DNA of 64,000 nt, taken from Anolis sagrei (Eukaryota; Chordata; Lepidosauria; Squamata; Anolidae). Of the stretch, positions 35,503 to 47,350 are shown piece after piece. The notes under the pieces were generated by a model that worked only from the letters and a program-made list of their open reading frames with translations, did no database searches and had not been told where the DNA came from. Within the stretch, counting starts at the first letter, position 1, and every line of letters begins with the position of its first letter. Made by a program: the position numbers and the translations under genes. The DNA lies in the NCBI RefSeq assembly GCF_037176765.1, contig NC_090023.1, positions 202,958,506 to 203,022,505 of the forward strand, in the 5' to 3' direction.

Positions 35503-36555
35503 ATGTCTGAGGCCTTGGAAGGTTCTGGAACCCCTCCTACCAATTGCACCACAATATCCCCCAACTCCAGTATGAATGGGACCTCAGTGGCTTTCCAGGG
35601 CTTGCAGCTAGTCCAACAGTTGAAGTTGCTGATCATCTTTATGTACACGGTTGTGGTTGTGATCGGGATGGTAGGTAACTGCCTCCTGGTTCATGTCATC
35701 TTGCATGTAAAGAAGATGCACAATGTCACAAACTTCCTCATTGGGAACTTGGCTCTTTCTGATGTGGCCATGTGCACCACCTGTGTTCCACTTACTCTTG
35801 CTTATGTCTTTGAGCCACGTGGCTGGATTTTTGGCAGCACCATGTGCTACTTTGTCTACTTTATGCAACCTGTCACTGTTTATGTCTCCATCTTCACTTT
35901 GGCCACAATTGCCGTGGACCGGTACATTGTTATCATGCACCCGTTGCGACGCCGTGTCTCCTTGCAGCTCAGTGCCTACATTATTCTCTTCATTTGGATT
36001 CTCTCCTGCTGCCTGGCATTGCCCGCCATGGCACACACCTATTATGTAGAGCTGAAGCAACAGGGCATCACCTTGTGTGAGGAATTCTGGGGAGAACAAG
36101 AACGACAGAGACAAACCTATGCCTTGTGTTTGCTGCTCCTTACCTACCTCTTCCCTTTGTTGGCCATTTTGATATCCTATATCAAGATCTCCCTCAAACT
36201 AAAGAACAGAGTAATGCCAGGGAGCATCACTCAAAACCAAGCAGACTGGGATAGAGCAAGGCGGAAGAGGACTTTCTGTTTGCTGGTCATGGTGGTAGTG
36301 GTCTTTGGAGTGTGCTGGCTTCCCCTTCACACCTTCAACTTAATACGGGACATAAACATCAATGCTATTGATGCCTATTATTTCAGCCTGATCCAATTGG
36401 CTTGTCATTGGTTTGCTATGAGTTCAGTATGTTACAACCCCTTCATATATGCATGGCTCCATGATAGCTTTAGGGAAGAGCTTAAAAAATTACTTGTTTG
36501 GCATAGAAAAGTAATTCCTACTGGACAAAGTGTGACTGTAAGTGTTGTTATCTGA
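35503..36555 (+). CDS. PRLHR: Prolactin-releasing peptide receptor (PRLHR/GPR10-like), 350 aa, complete
   Basis: A class-A, plasma-membrane, seven-helix receptor whose known relatives bind the RF-amide peptide PrRP. I recognise it from close agreement with mammalian PRLHR along its length, including the N-terminal [11 protein letters not shown] stretch and the C-terminal TVSVVI. Visible features: N-glycosylation sequons NCT, NSS and NGT (residues 14-27); TM1 about 40-66 with N59; D87 in TM2; C115 and C192 for the extracellular disulfide; DRY 139-141; W165 in TM4; P218 in TM5; CWLP 271-274 in TM6; NPFIY 312-316 in TM7; and a last-four SVVI, a PDZ-type tail like that of mammalian PRLHR. The start is the ATG at 35503, with A at -3. 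The open frame extends upstream only through a splice-acceptor-like tract ending in CAG at 35496, so an untranslated first exon upstream is likely; I could not place it. The coding region is intronless, as in mammals. It stands about 19 kb before a paralogue on the same strand. Confidence 0.93.
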   Translation: MSEALEGSGTPPTNCTTISPNSSMNGTSVAFQGLQLVQQLKLLIIFMYTVVVVIGMVGNCLLVHVILHVKKMHNVTNFLIGNLALSDVAMCTTCVPLTLAYVFEPRGWIFGSTMCYFVYFMQPVTVYVSIFTLATIAVDRYIVIMHPLRRRVSLQLSAYIILFIWILSCCLALPAMAHTYYVELKQQGITLCEEFWGEQERQRQTYALCLLLLTYLFPLLAILISYIKISLKLKNRVMPGSITQNQADWDRARRKRTFCLLVMVVVVFGVCWLPLHTFNLIRDININAIDAYYFSLIQLACHWFAMSSVCYNPFIYAWLHDSFREELKKLLVWHRKVIPTGQSVTVSVVI

Positions 36556-36756
36556 CTACCTTTCCTATATCTCTTAGACATTTGTCTATGTTGAGGTTTT
36601 AAAGAGTTAAATATGTGAGAAAAGAGAGATTCAGACCAGCAAATGATACCATATTTCTATTATTGCTCAAACCTTACCTCCAGACAACACACATTCACGT
36701 CATACTCTAAATATAACCACTTTGAATGAAATATATATGGAAGGATTAGAAATGCG

Positions 36757-36762
36757 ATTAAA
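36757..36762 (+). terminator. Candidate ATTAAA polyadenylation signal of the PRLHR-like gene
   Basis: The first common hexamer variant downstream of the stop (about 200 bases). The next canonical AATAAA I see is at 37838, beyond a microsatellite and a LINE fragment, so the nearer one is preferred. The evidence is weak. Confidence 0.25.
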
Positions 36763-37174
36763 ATTCTATTCTATATAAGATTCTCCCACCTCCTGCTTCA
36801 TATCAGTGATGCTATGTTGGTACAGTAATGTTATTTTTTCCCTTGGTATTTCAGAGCAGGACATTTTCAATATAGGATATGACTGTTATGAATATCAAAT
36901 TTATGTGTTTAAACATTGTCTAATGAATTCATCCTGTAGTCATACAGAGTTACTCAGTAGCTGTAAATGGCATTCGGCTTAAGCCCAGATCCATTTTTAG
37001 CCATTTCCTTCAGCCAATCTGGCTCCTTCGGTTTGTTTGGGTGTCAGTAACAGCAAGGGGCCAGCCATCATGAATTCCCATCCAAAACAGGACCACAGGG
37101 CAGCTGGTTAGGCTCCTCCTCCCCCTTTTTATTTTTCTTTATTTTCCCTATGTTTTCTTGATTATTTTTTTTAG

Positions 37175-37310
37175 TGGGACTGACTTGGATTTGGGGACAT
37201 CCAGGATGGGTAGATGAAGTGCATGCACACATTTTGGGGCTTGGGAGAGTCACCCTTTTAGCTATTTTTTCTTCTTCCCTTCCTCTCCTTCAAATAATTC
37301 TAAAAGATAA

Positions 37311-37314
<4 letters not shown>
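37175..37314. other. Unassigned DNA downstream of the PRLHR-like gene
   Basis: From the receptor stop to here (36556-37314) there is no gene. Part of it is probably 3' UTR. A T-rich stretch at 37120-37170 and no recognisable repeat. Confidence 0.4.

Positions 37315-37342
<28 letters not shown>
37315..37342 (+). repeat. (AAT)n microsatellite
   Basis: About nine AAT units, directly upstream of a LINE fragment. Confidence 0.95.
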
Positions 37343-37640
37343 GACACAATATGAGGATTTAAAGATCGAACTGCAAAGACTCTGGCACAAGCCAGTAAAG
37401 GTGGTCCCAGTGGTGATCGGCACACTGGGTGCAGTGCTAAAGACCTTAAACACAATTTGCGCTGACAAAATTACCATCTTCCAGCTGCAAAAGGCCACCT
37501 TACTGGAATCTGCACGCATTGTTCGCTGATACATCACACAGTCCTAGACAATTGGGAAGTGCCTGATGTGTGATCCGATACAACAGCCAGCAGAGTGATC
37601 TTGTCTGCTGTGGGCTCATATTGTGTTTTTGGGAGTTGTG
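37343..37640 (+). mobile_element. LINE ORF2 C-terminal fragment
   Basis: The frame 'DLKIELQRLWHKPVKVVPVV' followed by 'IGTLGAVLKTL' and 'LQKATLLESARIVRRYI' is the tail of a non-LTR retrotransposon protein seen widely in vertebrates (R4-like, from memory). One stop follows the conserved part. Confidence 0.6.
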
Positions 37641-37980
37641 TGAAAACTAATATGGGGTTCTACCGGTATCCAGTCAGCCGATCAAGGTTTAGCTGAAATG
37701 CACAAGCCTAAATGGCAGTAACATGTCAAATTCAAGCTGAATGTTGTTACATACAATTGACATGCCTTTGAAATCTCTACAGTCAAGTGTTATCAAGCTT
37801 GTGATTGCCCAAAGATATGGAATGCTCTTACTCGGCAAATAAATACATTGGCAATGATAATATATTGGGACAGTATGGATATATATATAGGCAGTGTAAT
37901 TAGACATAGGATTATGGAACAATTGGACTATGAGATTAGATTATGTTGTTTATCTAGGAGACGAATTGATTGTTTTTACT

Positions 37981-38125
37981 ACTGTCATGGCTTTTAATTG
38001 ATGTGTTAATGCTTTTTAATGTTTTTATGTTTTTATGATGATGTTGGCATTGAATTGTTGCCTTGTGAACTGCCTCGAGTTGCCTATGGGCTGAGAGGGG
38101 CCGTATACAAATGTGTATATATAAT
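37981..38125 (+). mobile_element. L2-type LINE 3' tail
   Basis: 'ttgaattgttgccttgtgaactgcctcgagttgcc ... gaggggccgtatacaaatg' fits an L2-clade 3' end. Worn. Confidence 0.45.
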
Positions 38126-38889
38126 GACTACATATTAGAATACATTTTTTTTCTGCTCAGTATTGTGTAAATATTTGAGTGATGCTCCATTTTATCTAAT
38201 TGTCCATTACACGGCATTCCACATTCTTGGTTATGTCATAGTAAGGGGATAAGATCAGATGAAACATTCAAATTAATTTAGCAATGTCAAGTTATTTGTG
38301 TAGTTGGTGCATTGTTTTAGGAATGGACACTGAGTTTCTTGTGCACACAGTACTTTAATCTAGTTGGCATGGTTTAATGTATATTTTATATTTCATATCT
38401 CCCTTGTTGTTTGTATATACCTGCCAGCTGTGAACAACACTTCATAGATCTGATGAAGTAAACTCAATTACATGAAAGGTTATACCCTCATAAAGCCATT
38501 AATGTTTCAGGTGTCATAAAGACTTAGTTTTTCAAAAGACTAATTCTACTTCTCTCTTGAAAGTATTTTATTTCCATCTGGAAATTGTTTTATTACACAT
38601 TGCTCCAGATTTATTGATTACATTCAAGTCTCTTATCTGTCCAGTGTGATCAAGGGGCTTACTTCAAGTAAGCCAAAATTATATTATACTCCACTCTCTT
38701 GATAGCAGATTTACAAATCTTTATACAAAAACACTGTTCAAATCTTTCTTTAAAAAAAGCCACACTCGCATTGTTAAAATATTTATAATGTCCAAAAGCA
38801 CAGATGGTGGCTATTCAACTATTCAATGGCTGATGCTTATTTTCTAGCTCTTAATCCATCAATCACTCAACTCCAAATGAAGATTTGAC

Positions 38890-39092
38890 ATGCAAAACAG
38901 CCACAGATGAGAGCCAGTGGTTTGGCTGTTGGAATCCCTGCTCAGTCATATAAATCAACTGAGTGACCTTGAGTAAGTCCCATTCTCCCGGTCTAAAATA
39001 AAAATGGCACCCCCCACTCCGAATAAATCTCACCAAGCAAACCCAATCATAAGGTCACCATAAACCAGAGTCATCTTACTGGCAAATAACAA
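38890..39092 (+). mobile_element. Squam1-like tRNA SINE
   Basis: Head 'agtggtttggctgttggaatccctgctcag', body 'ctgagtgaccttgagtaagtccc', tail 'aaggtcaccataaaccagagtcatc' ending 'caaataacaacaacag', the RTE-like tail of a squamate SINE. Old copy. Confidence 0.6.
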
Positions 39093-40423
39093 CAACAGAG
39101 ATATTTTGTATCATTATTCCTCCTTGTGAATAGCTTGCCATGGGGACGGTTCCCATGTGTCTGTGAGTCATTGGATTATATGATAATAACATGACTGGAT
39201 TCATAAACTGAATACTCAATGGGTTGCTGTGAGTTGTGAATACTCAATGGGTTGCTGTGAATACTCAATGGCTTAAATGAAGATGTAGATTGGATGATGA
39301 CAGTTTTCTAGCCCATTTAATTTTCACTGTTTTCGATTTTTGGGTATTTACTAATGGTTTGTATAATGGTGTATACTTTCAATTACCATCATTGTATTCG
39401 TGTTAGATGTAAATACAGATAATTTGTCATTGTTCTTGTTTGAAATGTTTGTACTTGAAGAACTTGCAGAACTGTTAAGATACAGAATGTATTGTATATT
39501 AATTAATGGCATTTGTTCCTTTTTAAAGCATGCCCTTTGCCATTGTTTTGGTGTAGTGTCTTCTTTATTATGTGAGTCTGAAAGTGTATTATTTTTAAAT
39601 GTTGTATAATGAATTCTAATTGAATTGTTATTGGAAGCTAACCTGCACAGTCATGTACTTCAAGAAGAATCTGTTATCTCTGAAGGCTCATTAATTGGAA
39701 ATTCAGGCTGGATTATAGCCTTGAGTCAAGATACCAAAATATGACTAAAGAGGCACAGAGGTTGTGGTAAATGTCTAACTATGTAAGCAGAATCTCTAGC
39801 TGTTGGCATTAGGTTGTGGGGAGTCAAGGAGAAAAGGCACTTACTTTGTATAAATTGATACTTCAGAGTTGGTAAATACTGGATTAAAATGAGTTCTTTG
39901 TAAATATGTATTTTTGAATGTTTTTATGATTATTTAGGGTTTTGGAGGGGCAACACTTCAGCCTTTTATCTAGAGCAAAGATTGGTTGACATACAATTCA
40001 CATTAGCTACTGATGAAGACTGCTATGAAACATGTCTGGCTCTGGTTGAAATGAAGTATCTAAGGAGACCTTGGACCATTTTTTCCTTCAACAAATGATT
40101 TATGTCTTATGGACCTTCTCTACTGCTATTTACAGCATGGATTAGTGTTAATTTGAGTAATATATTATTTTAATGATTTATTATATTTATTATACACATT
40201 TACACACACACACAAATACGCAGACAGAGTATATTCCCCAAAACATATACATTCTTTAACAACTAATAGTAGCTATGGTGATTATTTGAAACGTACATAA
40301 ATATATTTCTATTGAAGAATAAATGTTGTACTAATGATTTAATTAGACCTACAAATATCATTCTAAATAAAGTCTTGAAATTGTTGTCCCTTAGCACCAA
40401 TGCACTGCTCACATTGTTGAAGC

Positions 40424-40425
<2 letters not shown>
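39093..40425. other. Gene-free DNA, nothing recognised
   Basis: AT-rich. A short near-repeat 'actcaatgggttgctgtga' occurs three times within 39210-39270. No gene or known repeat. Confidence 0.5.
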
Positions 40426-40454
<29 letters not shown>

Positions 40455-40707
40455 ACTTTATTTATATTCCGCTTTATCTCCCCAGAACGGGTGTTTCTCA
40501 ACCTTCCTAATGCCGCAATCCCTTAATACAGCTCCTCATGCTGTGTTGACCCCCAACCATAAAATTATTTTTGTTGCTACTTCATAACTGTAATTTTGCT
40601 ACTGTTATGAATCGTAAATATCTGATATGCAGGATATATTTTCATTTACTGGACCAAATTTGGCACAAATGCTTGATACGCCCAAATTTGAATACTGGTG
40701 GGGTTGT

Positions 40708-40739
<32 letters not shown>

Positions 40740-41793
40740 TTGATTTTGTCATTTGGGAGTTGTAGTTGCTGGGATTTATAGTTAGCCTACAATCAAAGAG
40801 CATTCTGAACTCTAGAAATGATGGAATTGAACCAAACTTGGCACACAGAACTCCCATGACCAACAGAAAAGACTGAAAGGGTTGGGGGGGGGGGGGGGGG
40901 ATTGACCTTGAGTTTTGAAGTTGTAGAGAGCACTGTGGACTCAAACAATGATAAATCCAGACCAAACTTGGCACAAATACTCAATATGGCCAAATGTGGA
41001 CTCTGGTGGAGTTTGGGGAAAATAGACCTTGACATTTGGGAGTTGTAGTTGGTGGGATTTATAGTTCATCTACAACCAAAGAGCATTCTGAACCCCATCA
41101 ACAATAGAATTGGGCCAAACTTCCTACACAGAACCCCCATGCTTTGAAGGGACTTGCTGGCACAAACCTCCCTCCAGCCTTGCACTCTCTCTTTTGTCCT
41201 GTCTGTTTCCAAAAAAGAAGAGAAGGACAGGCATAGAGGTCTTAAGCCTTCTCTGCCAAAGTGGTTCCTAAGACCATCAAAAATATGTTTTCTGATGGTT
41301 TTTGATGACCCCTCTGAAACCCCCTCGTGACGCCCCCCTGGGGTCCCGACCCTCAGGTTGAGAAATGCTGCTACAGAGGGACTCAGAGCAGATTACAATA
41401 CACATATAAGGCAAACATTCAATGTCTTTTTACACAATTAACAAACAACGACATACAATATATAGACAAGGAATCTGGAGGCAATGCTCAATTCTGGCCA
41501 TGGGTAGGTGCTCTTGTTCCATTTTTCCATGTGGAGGAGCTTGTTGTTCATATGCATCTTCGATCATGTTGCCAGCATGTCTGCATCTCTGCATGGGACG
41601 CCCTTTTACCTTCCCACCGAGACAGTACCTACTGATTTACTTGCATTACATAACTTTGAACTGTTAGGTAGGCAGAAGCTAGGGCTGACAGTCGGGAGCT
41701 TACCCCGACTTGCTGCTTTGAACTGCCAACCTTCCAGTCAGCAGCTTTTCCTACAGCTAGTGGTTTAACCCACTGTGTTACTGCAGCCCCACA
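40426..41793 (-). mobile_element. tRNA SINE with L2-like tail, split by a SPIN-like element
   Basis: The 5' head on the minus strand is near 41793 ('cagtgggttaaacc', 'ggcagttcaaagcag'). The body runs to 41375, and the 3' end with an (ATT)n tail lies at 40426-40488. The halves join smoothly ('tatctcccc' + 'agagggactcagagcagatt') once 40489-41374 is set aside. Confidence 0.65.
40489..41374 (+). mobile_element. SPIN-like hAT composite element
   Basis: Left end 'cgggtgtttctcaaccttcctaatgccgcaatcc' and right end 'ggggtcccgaccctcaggttgagaaatgctg' match the SPIN/OposCharlie-type hAT termini I know. The next interior 'ccataaaattatttttgttgc' also matches. The middle is the same tandem module as at 1-480, with two long G runs (40721-40738 and 40884-40900). 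Possible worn 8-base duplications CCCCAGAA / CTACAGAG. No transposase. Confidence 0.72.
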
Positions 41794-41879
41794 AAGCTAC
41801 AAACCTCAATAAATTTTTCTCTTGTAATTTTACAACATTTACCTACTATTTGACTTTTTAAACCTCTTAAGGGTGTGTG

Positions 41880-41880
<1 letters not shown>

Positions 41881-41955
<75 letters not shown>
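41881..41955 (+). repeat. (TA)n(TG)n microsatellite
   Basis: About 15 TA units followed by about 22 TG units. It creates spurious open frames on both strands. Confidence 0.95.
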
Positions 41956-41957
<2 letters not shown>

Positions 41958-41999
41958 AGGAGGGGATTTATGTCATGGGATTGCCACAAGTCAACAGGC

Positions 42000-42950
42000 C
42001 ACATACACATACTCAAGCGTACATACATTTTAGGACACCCAACATATACATACACACATATATATGCACACATGGTGCCCCCAAAACATATGTACCACCC
42101 TTAACAAGAGTAAAAATTCCAATAGTAGAGAAATATCACACATTTACAATTCTTTCTCTCAGATGGAATTTTTGTTTGGCTTGTAAGTTTTTAGGCAGCG
42201 GGGAAGTTGACTGAGGAGACAGATACTAGCAGTGTGGTGGTATCTATATCTCCCATACATGATCTCAACCATACTATTTAAAAGTTTTAGCATGGAGACA
42301 CTACTGCTAGAAAAAAAATCAGGTTTCCACTTACCTTCCTCTCCATACCCTTAAAATGCTTAAAAATGATATGTAATAAATATTTTTATAGTGCTCTCTT
42401 CATGAAGTACTCTTGGAAGAACAAGTACAGCAAAGGAGAGATGAAATGAAAGGTTTGAAATAGGTTTTGTTGTTAAAATTCACTCTGCTATAGGACTTGT
42501 TCAGAGGAACCACTAAGAAGTGAATTGCAGACAAGTCAAATATCGGTTTCATCTTCTATCCACTTCTGGGCATGCTGAATTGGTTCTTAAATTATTCATC
42601 TGTTGGGTCTATTCTTGACATTAGACCAAAAGCTTGAAAGGAGCACTTAGGTAGTAGGAGTGGAGATGGGAATGTAAAATGCAATAATAAAATAGGTAGG
42701 ACTGAGCACAAAGTCTAAATTTTGAAGCCAACTACACTGATGTGGTTCAATCCCAACGGGGTTTAGCTTGTAATACAGTACAACTCCTGTACTTATGGGA
42801 TTATCAGCCAGAATTTCATCTACCTCTGTATGACCAAATATGTCTTCTGTAGGTATCTTCTAAGTTAGGGATCCTTTTCTTCTTCGGTAGGTATCTTCTA
42901 AGTTAGGGATCCTAAGGCCCAATGCTAGATACGATCCTCCAAGGTCATTG
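42000..42950. other. Gene-free DNA
   Basis: No gene recognised. A direct duplication of about 30 bases, 'taggtatcttctaagttagggatcct', occurs at 42850 and 42887. Confidence 0.5.
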
Positions 42951-42961
42951 TGTAACTTTTA

Positions 42962-43070
42962 TAGAGGTACATTTTAACATGTGTCTTTATAGTGTTTTTG
43001 TTATCCTTATGCATTTTAATTGTTCTGTAACCCACCTTGAGCCACAAGGAGAGGTAAGAAATAAAATTAT
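42962..43070 (+). mobile_element. L2-type LINE 3' tail
   Basis: 'ttctgtaacccaccttgagccacaaggagaggtaagaaataaaatta' is an L2 3' end. Worn. Confidence 0.45.
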
Positions 43071-43072
43071 TG

Positions 43073-43395
43073 AGTTGCTGTAAGCTTTCTAGGCTGTATG
43101 GCCATGTTCCAGAAGCATTGTCTCCTAACGTTTCACCCACATCTATGGCAGGCATCCTCAGAAACTATGAGGTCTGTTGGAAACTAGGTAAGTGGGGTTT
43201 ATATATCTGTGGAATGTCCAGGATGGGAGAAAGAACTCTTGTGTGCTTGTGGTAAGTGTGAATGTTGCAATTGGCCACCTTGATTAGCATTGAATGGCCT
43301 TGCAGCTTCAAGGCCTGGGTTCCTGGGGGAATCCTTTGTTGAGAGGTGATTAGCTGTCCCTGATTGTTTCTTGACTGCAATTCCCCTGTTTTTTG
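43073..43395 (-). mobile_element. Penelope-like element 3' fragment
   Basis: Reverse copy of the 3' non-coding part seen at 23640-23962 ('ttgagttgctgtaagctttctaggctgtatggccatgttcc ... ctgattgtttcttgactgcaa'). 5'-truncated before the endonuclease motif. Confidence 0.65.
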
Positions 43396-43399
43396 AGGG

Positions 43400-44390
43400 T
43401 TAATCGGCATTTCACAAGAATGTGTGAGTAACATTATTGCTTTGCTTGGCTGTCGGAAGATCTGTGCACGATGGGTACCCAGGATGAGAGAACTGTGAGA
43501 TGCTGGTTGCGGAAACAGAGTGTTGATTTCTTCCGTGACAGCTTCAGAAAACTTTGTTATCATTCGCAGAAATGTATCCAATTGTCTGGTGATTATGTGA
43601 AAAAGTGAATAGTGGTAGTTAAAGAGCACATTCTAAGGATTATTTCTGCATTTGATTTATTAAAATATTCCCATCCAAACCAAAGTAACGAAGGTGGAGG
43701 CATTACTTTTCATTCAACCCTTGTATGCTCTGTGCACCTTCCATTTCCTTTCATTTTACTTCTCTATTACTATGATCAAAGTAGCTGGAAGTGTTTGTTA
43801 ACATTCCAGCTTATACGGTGCTTGTTTGGCAGTGGCTTTTGACCAAAGGGCCAAACAGGCCATTCACTTTTATTCTCCTTCACAAATAGCTTTGTTGCCT
43901 AGTTAATAAAAATCATTTCTCTCATTTCATTGTTCTGACACTGTAAGGAATACCTGCTGAGAAGTGTATTAAGCAACAGAGTCCTTAGATTGTTTATTGT
44001 AAAAGTGGTGGTTTGTCATAAAATAAACCATCTACATTTCCTTTTCTTCTGCTAGCAAAAATATAAATGGAGTCCATGTCTATGAAAAGTAATCTTTTGT
44101 TATTTGTCTCTTCACCAATTGAAGTTTTATTGCCAATTTTTCTGCTACGGTGATCTAGCAGAGCATATCCAACCAGCATTGTAGAGAAACTCTTTCTGTA
44201 TTTTTCCAAAACCTTACTATTTTGGCTTAAGCGGTTCCAAAGTGAAGGTTAAATGCGATGCCTGACTTACAGGGAATCAGAGATTGTTGGTCAAGGCAAG
44301 AGAGGAGCCATAGCAGGTGCCATTCCTAGACTAAAACAGCATATTTTTCTTGTGACCTAGGAACTCTGCTTTGGGCTGTTCTGAAACAAC
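43400..44390. other. Gene-free DNA, nothing recognised
   Basis: No family recognised and no supportable frame. Confidence 0.5.
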
Positions 44391-44397
44391 AATGTGT

Positions 44398-44690
44398 TGC
44401 TGTGAATTTTCTGGGCTGTATGGCCACGTTCCAGAAGCATTCTCACTTCTGGAACATGGCCAATTGCAACATTCACACTTGTCTCAAGCAGACAAGAGTT
44501 CTTTCTCCCACCCTGGGCAGTCCAGAGCTATATAAACCTCACTTGCCTAGTTTCCAACAGACACCTCAACCTCTGAGGATGCCTGCCATAGATGTGGGTG
44601 AAATGTCAGGAGAGAATGCTTCTGGGACATGGCCATACAGCCTGGAAAACTCACAGCAATCCAGTGATTCTGGCCATTAAAGCCTTCAAC
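44398..44690. mobile_element. Penelope-like fragment with inverted ends (snap-back)
   Basis: The start 'ttgctgtgaattttctgggctgtatggccacgttccagaagcattctc' is the complement of the end 'gagaatgcttctgggacatggccatacagcctggaaaactcacagcaa'. Between them is the usual 3' region in + orientation. Inverted terminal pieces are known in Penelope-like insertions. Confidence 0.65.
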
Positions 44691-45123
44691 AACACCAGCC
44701 AATGTGTTTAAATCTCCTCCATGATCATGGGCTGGCAGATTTCCCTAACTCAGTCAGAGTGACCTGGATGACAAATATTCACTCCAGCAGGGAGAGAGCC
44801 AGTTCTCTTCAAGCTTTATCTCACCTTTGCTGCCTATATTTGGTCTATTTTATCATACAATTTATTTTGTCCTGCAAGCTGTCATGTATTGGAACTTGGT
44901 AGGGGTAGTTGGCATGGATCCAGGATTGTGTTTTTAGTGTCTATCAGCCATCAGAGTTCTGTGGAGGTCCCCCTTTTGGATATGGGGTGGTGGTTTGGAG
45001 CCAATCGTGCTGTTAGGTAGATGATTTGCCCACACATCTCCTAGTGGCTGTCCCTCAGTAGGCACACCTCGTACCATCCTATGGGATCAGGGATCAGGAT
45101 CAAGATATGGTTTGGTCAATGCC

Positions 45124-45208
45124 TGGATCCAGACCCATGTGTAACAAACCTACAGGTGTAACTAAATAAGTTACACCTGTAGGTTTGTTACACATGGATC
45201 TGGATCCA
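45124..45208. repeat. 39-bp inverted repeat with 7-base loop
   Basis: Arms 45124-45162 and 45170-45208 match at 38 of 39 positions; the loop is TAAATAA. No similar element was seen elsewhere in the window. Confidence 0.9.
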
Positions 45209-45270
45209 GTTGTAAAGTTGTAGCCTGTTTCTTTCCACTTATTTTATTTGTCTGGTTTGTGATTTACCAT

Positions 45271-45515
45271 GCAAAGTGGAACTTGTCCCTGAGCATGCAA
45301 TATCCCTGAGGGCCCTTCTACACATGCTGTAAAACCTGGAAGTAACCAGGTTTAAAAGGGGTGTGTGGCTAAACGATGTTTAGTCAAAATGCGGGAGGGA
45401 TTGGGTTAAGGTAGTAAAAAGCATGTGTTAAAAAGGTGTGCTTAAAACTCAATTCAGCCTAAAAAAACTCACATTTTCATGACTGTATATCCCTGCATGT
45501 TCAGGGACAAGTTCC
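45271..45515. mobile_element. Possible MITE inside an inverted repeat
   Basis: 'ggaacttgtccctgagcatgc' (45271) is complementary to 'catgttcagggacaagttccc' (45496-45515). An internal end 'gggcccttctacacatgctg' starts near 45311. The element limits are uncertain. Confidence 0.4.
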
Positions 45516-45519
45516 CTCC

Positions 45520-47290
45520 CCCATATAGACTGCTCCAACACACGTGCAGCTGATCATGCTGTCAAATGGACACACAGGTGGTTCAAAGGAATCACAAATG
45601 GAGGGCAATTAGAACTCTCTGAAACTCTTTATTTAATTAAATTAATTAGTAATTGTTAATCTTAAATGGAGGTTGAATTAAGAACTGGGCCCCATATGCG
45701 CACATGTGAATCTGCGTGTGTTTATATTAAGATATTCACATGTGCACATGTATGGTACAGCACATAAGAGAGGGATTTCTTTTTAAAAAATCTTCCACTG
45801 GATGTCAGCTGTTCACCTTCCATCCTGATCCACTGCAGAAGAAGGCTGTGTGGACAGCAGGGGACCATGTCCCGCAACTGACAGACCTGTGTGTGGACCT
45901 GCTGTCAGGTCCTGGGATTTTTTGTCCAAGATTTAACACATAGATTTTGGAGCTATCTGGAAGCACCCTGAGAAAACACCAACAGTGTCACCCTCCTTGT
46001 TGTCCTCTCATAGTTAGGTGAAGAGCTTTTTCTTTCAGCAGGACTGATTGCTCAGGAGGCAAGAGATGTTCATATGATGTGTTGTTTATATTTGTTGCTG
46101 TTTTAACTTTTAGTTTTATTCATAGCAACAGACAACATATTCAACAGTTAGGAGATTAAAAACTGGATTTATGATTTCATAACTACTCAGGGTCCCCATT
46201 TACAGCCATTAACTAGCAAAACCTCATCTTCTCAGCTTGGCAGCACCTCATCTGAAGACAGCAGTGAGGGACTAGTTGGATCTTCTGTGGAAGGAAGTTC
46301 CACAGCCCTGATCCTAAGCTATTGAATTTAAAGGTAAATTGCAACTCCTAGAAATGTTCATTCATTTTTTCCAGGAAAGGGAACTCCAAGGAATATTTAG
46401 GGAGAGTGGGGTTGCATGCATCCTCAAACCTCAATTTTCTCTGCTTCTCATCCACTCAAGAAATCATATATATTATGATCCGTCTTTTGCAGACATGAAG
46501 TAATCATAATGTTTTCTGTTGCACAACTTCCATTACCAATACAGTTCTGATTTTTGTCTTAACCCAGCAATGGTGTTGCATTTCTTATTTTTTGATCTGC
46601 AGAGAACATTATACTTAACCCGCCAAATTATTCTTCATTTAGCAAACACTGTCTGGCATTTTGCCGAAAGCTCTCACAGTGAAGTTATTGTACGTTGTAA
46701 GGAGAGGAGCACAACAAGTGATACTTTTATCTTTATAGAATAAAGCATTTTCAACAATCATCGTTGAAAGAGTTTTGCTCTTTGTGGCAAAGAAAACTTT
46801 TAACTCATCTGTGCTATGAAACAGAAATAATGATACATGCAAATACAGTTGGAGCTGTGTTGAGTCTTTCAGGAGGACTGTGTGCCTGTACCTGAATGAT
46901 GAACAGTGCTGCAGGGGATGCTATATGTTTGATGGTCTCCAGGGATAGTGGCCCAGTATTGTTACATGGAATGCTGTGCACTTAGAGGCTGTACTTGACA
47001 GGTGCAGAACCAGAGGCTATTTAAGATCTTGCTACACCCTTCACAGACTTGAATTATTTAGGGCAAATGATTCTATTTGGTCCGCTATTTTGCCATGCAA
47101 AGTTTGGTGCAGTGAGAGGGATCCCCAGTTTCTTGATCTTGCCTGTAGAAGAGAAAATAAGGAGGTCTGAAATGTCCTGAATAATGGTTTGGACTACCTT
47201 TTCCCACATCCCACCATAGTTTCTGATGGCCAGACCTCTACGGAGGTGATGACACCCAACTGTCAGAAGAGGGCAACATGTTGTTCCTGA
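45520..47290. other. Gene-free DNA, nothing recognised
   Basis: No repeat family or gene recognised; short frames only. Confidence 0.5.
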
Positions 47291-47296
47291 CATATT

Positions 47297-47350
47297 TATT
47301 TATTTGCTGTATTTATACCCTGCCCTTCTCACTCCAAAGGGGACTCAATA
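47297..47350 (-). mobile_element. L2-type LINE 3' end
   Basis: 'tatttatttatttgctgtatttataccctgcccttctcac' is the reverse of the L2 3' end at 21001. Short. Confidence 0.5.

Noticed and set aside
35608-36114. 168-codon minus-strand frame
   Set aside because: Antisense shadow of the PRLHR-like coding region, without family features.
42850-42915. Direct duplication of about 30 bases as a possible target duplication
   Set aside because: The copies are only a few bases apart with no element between; it looks like simple local slippage.
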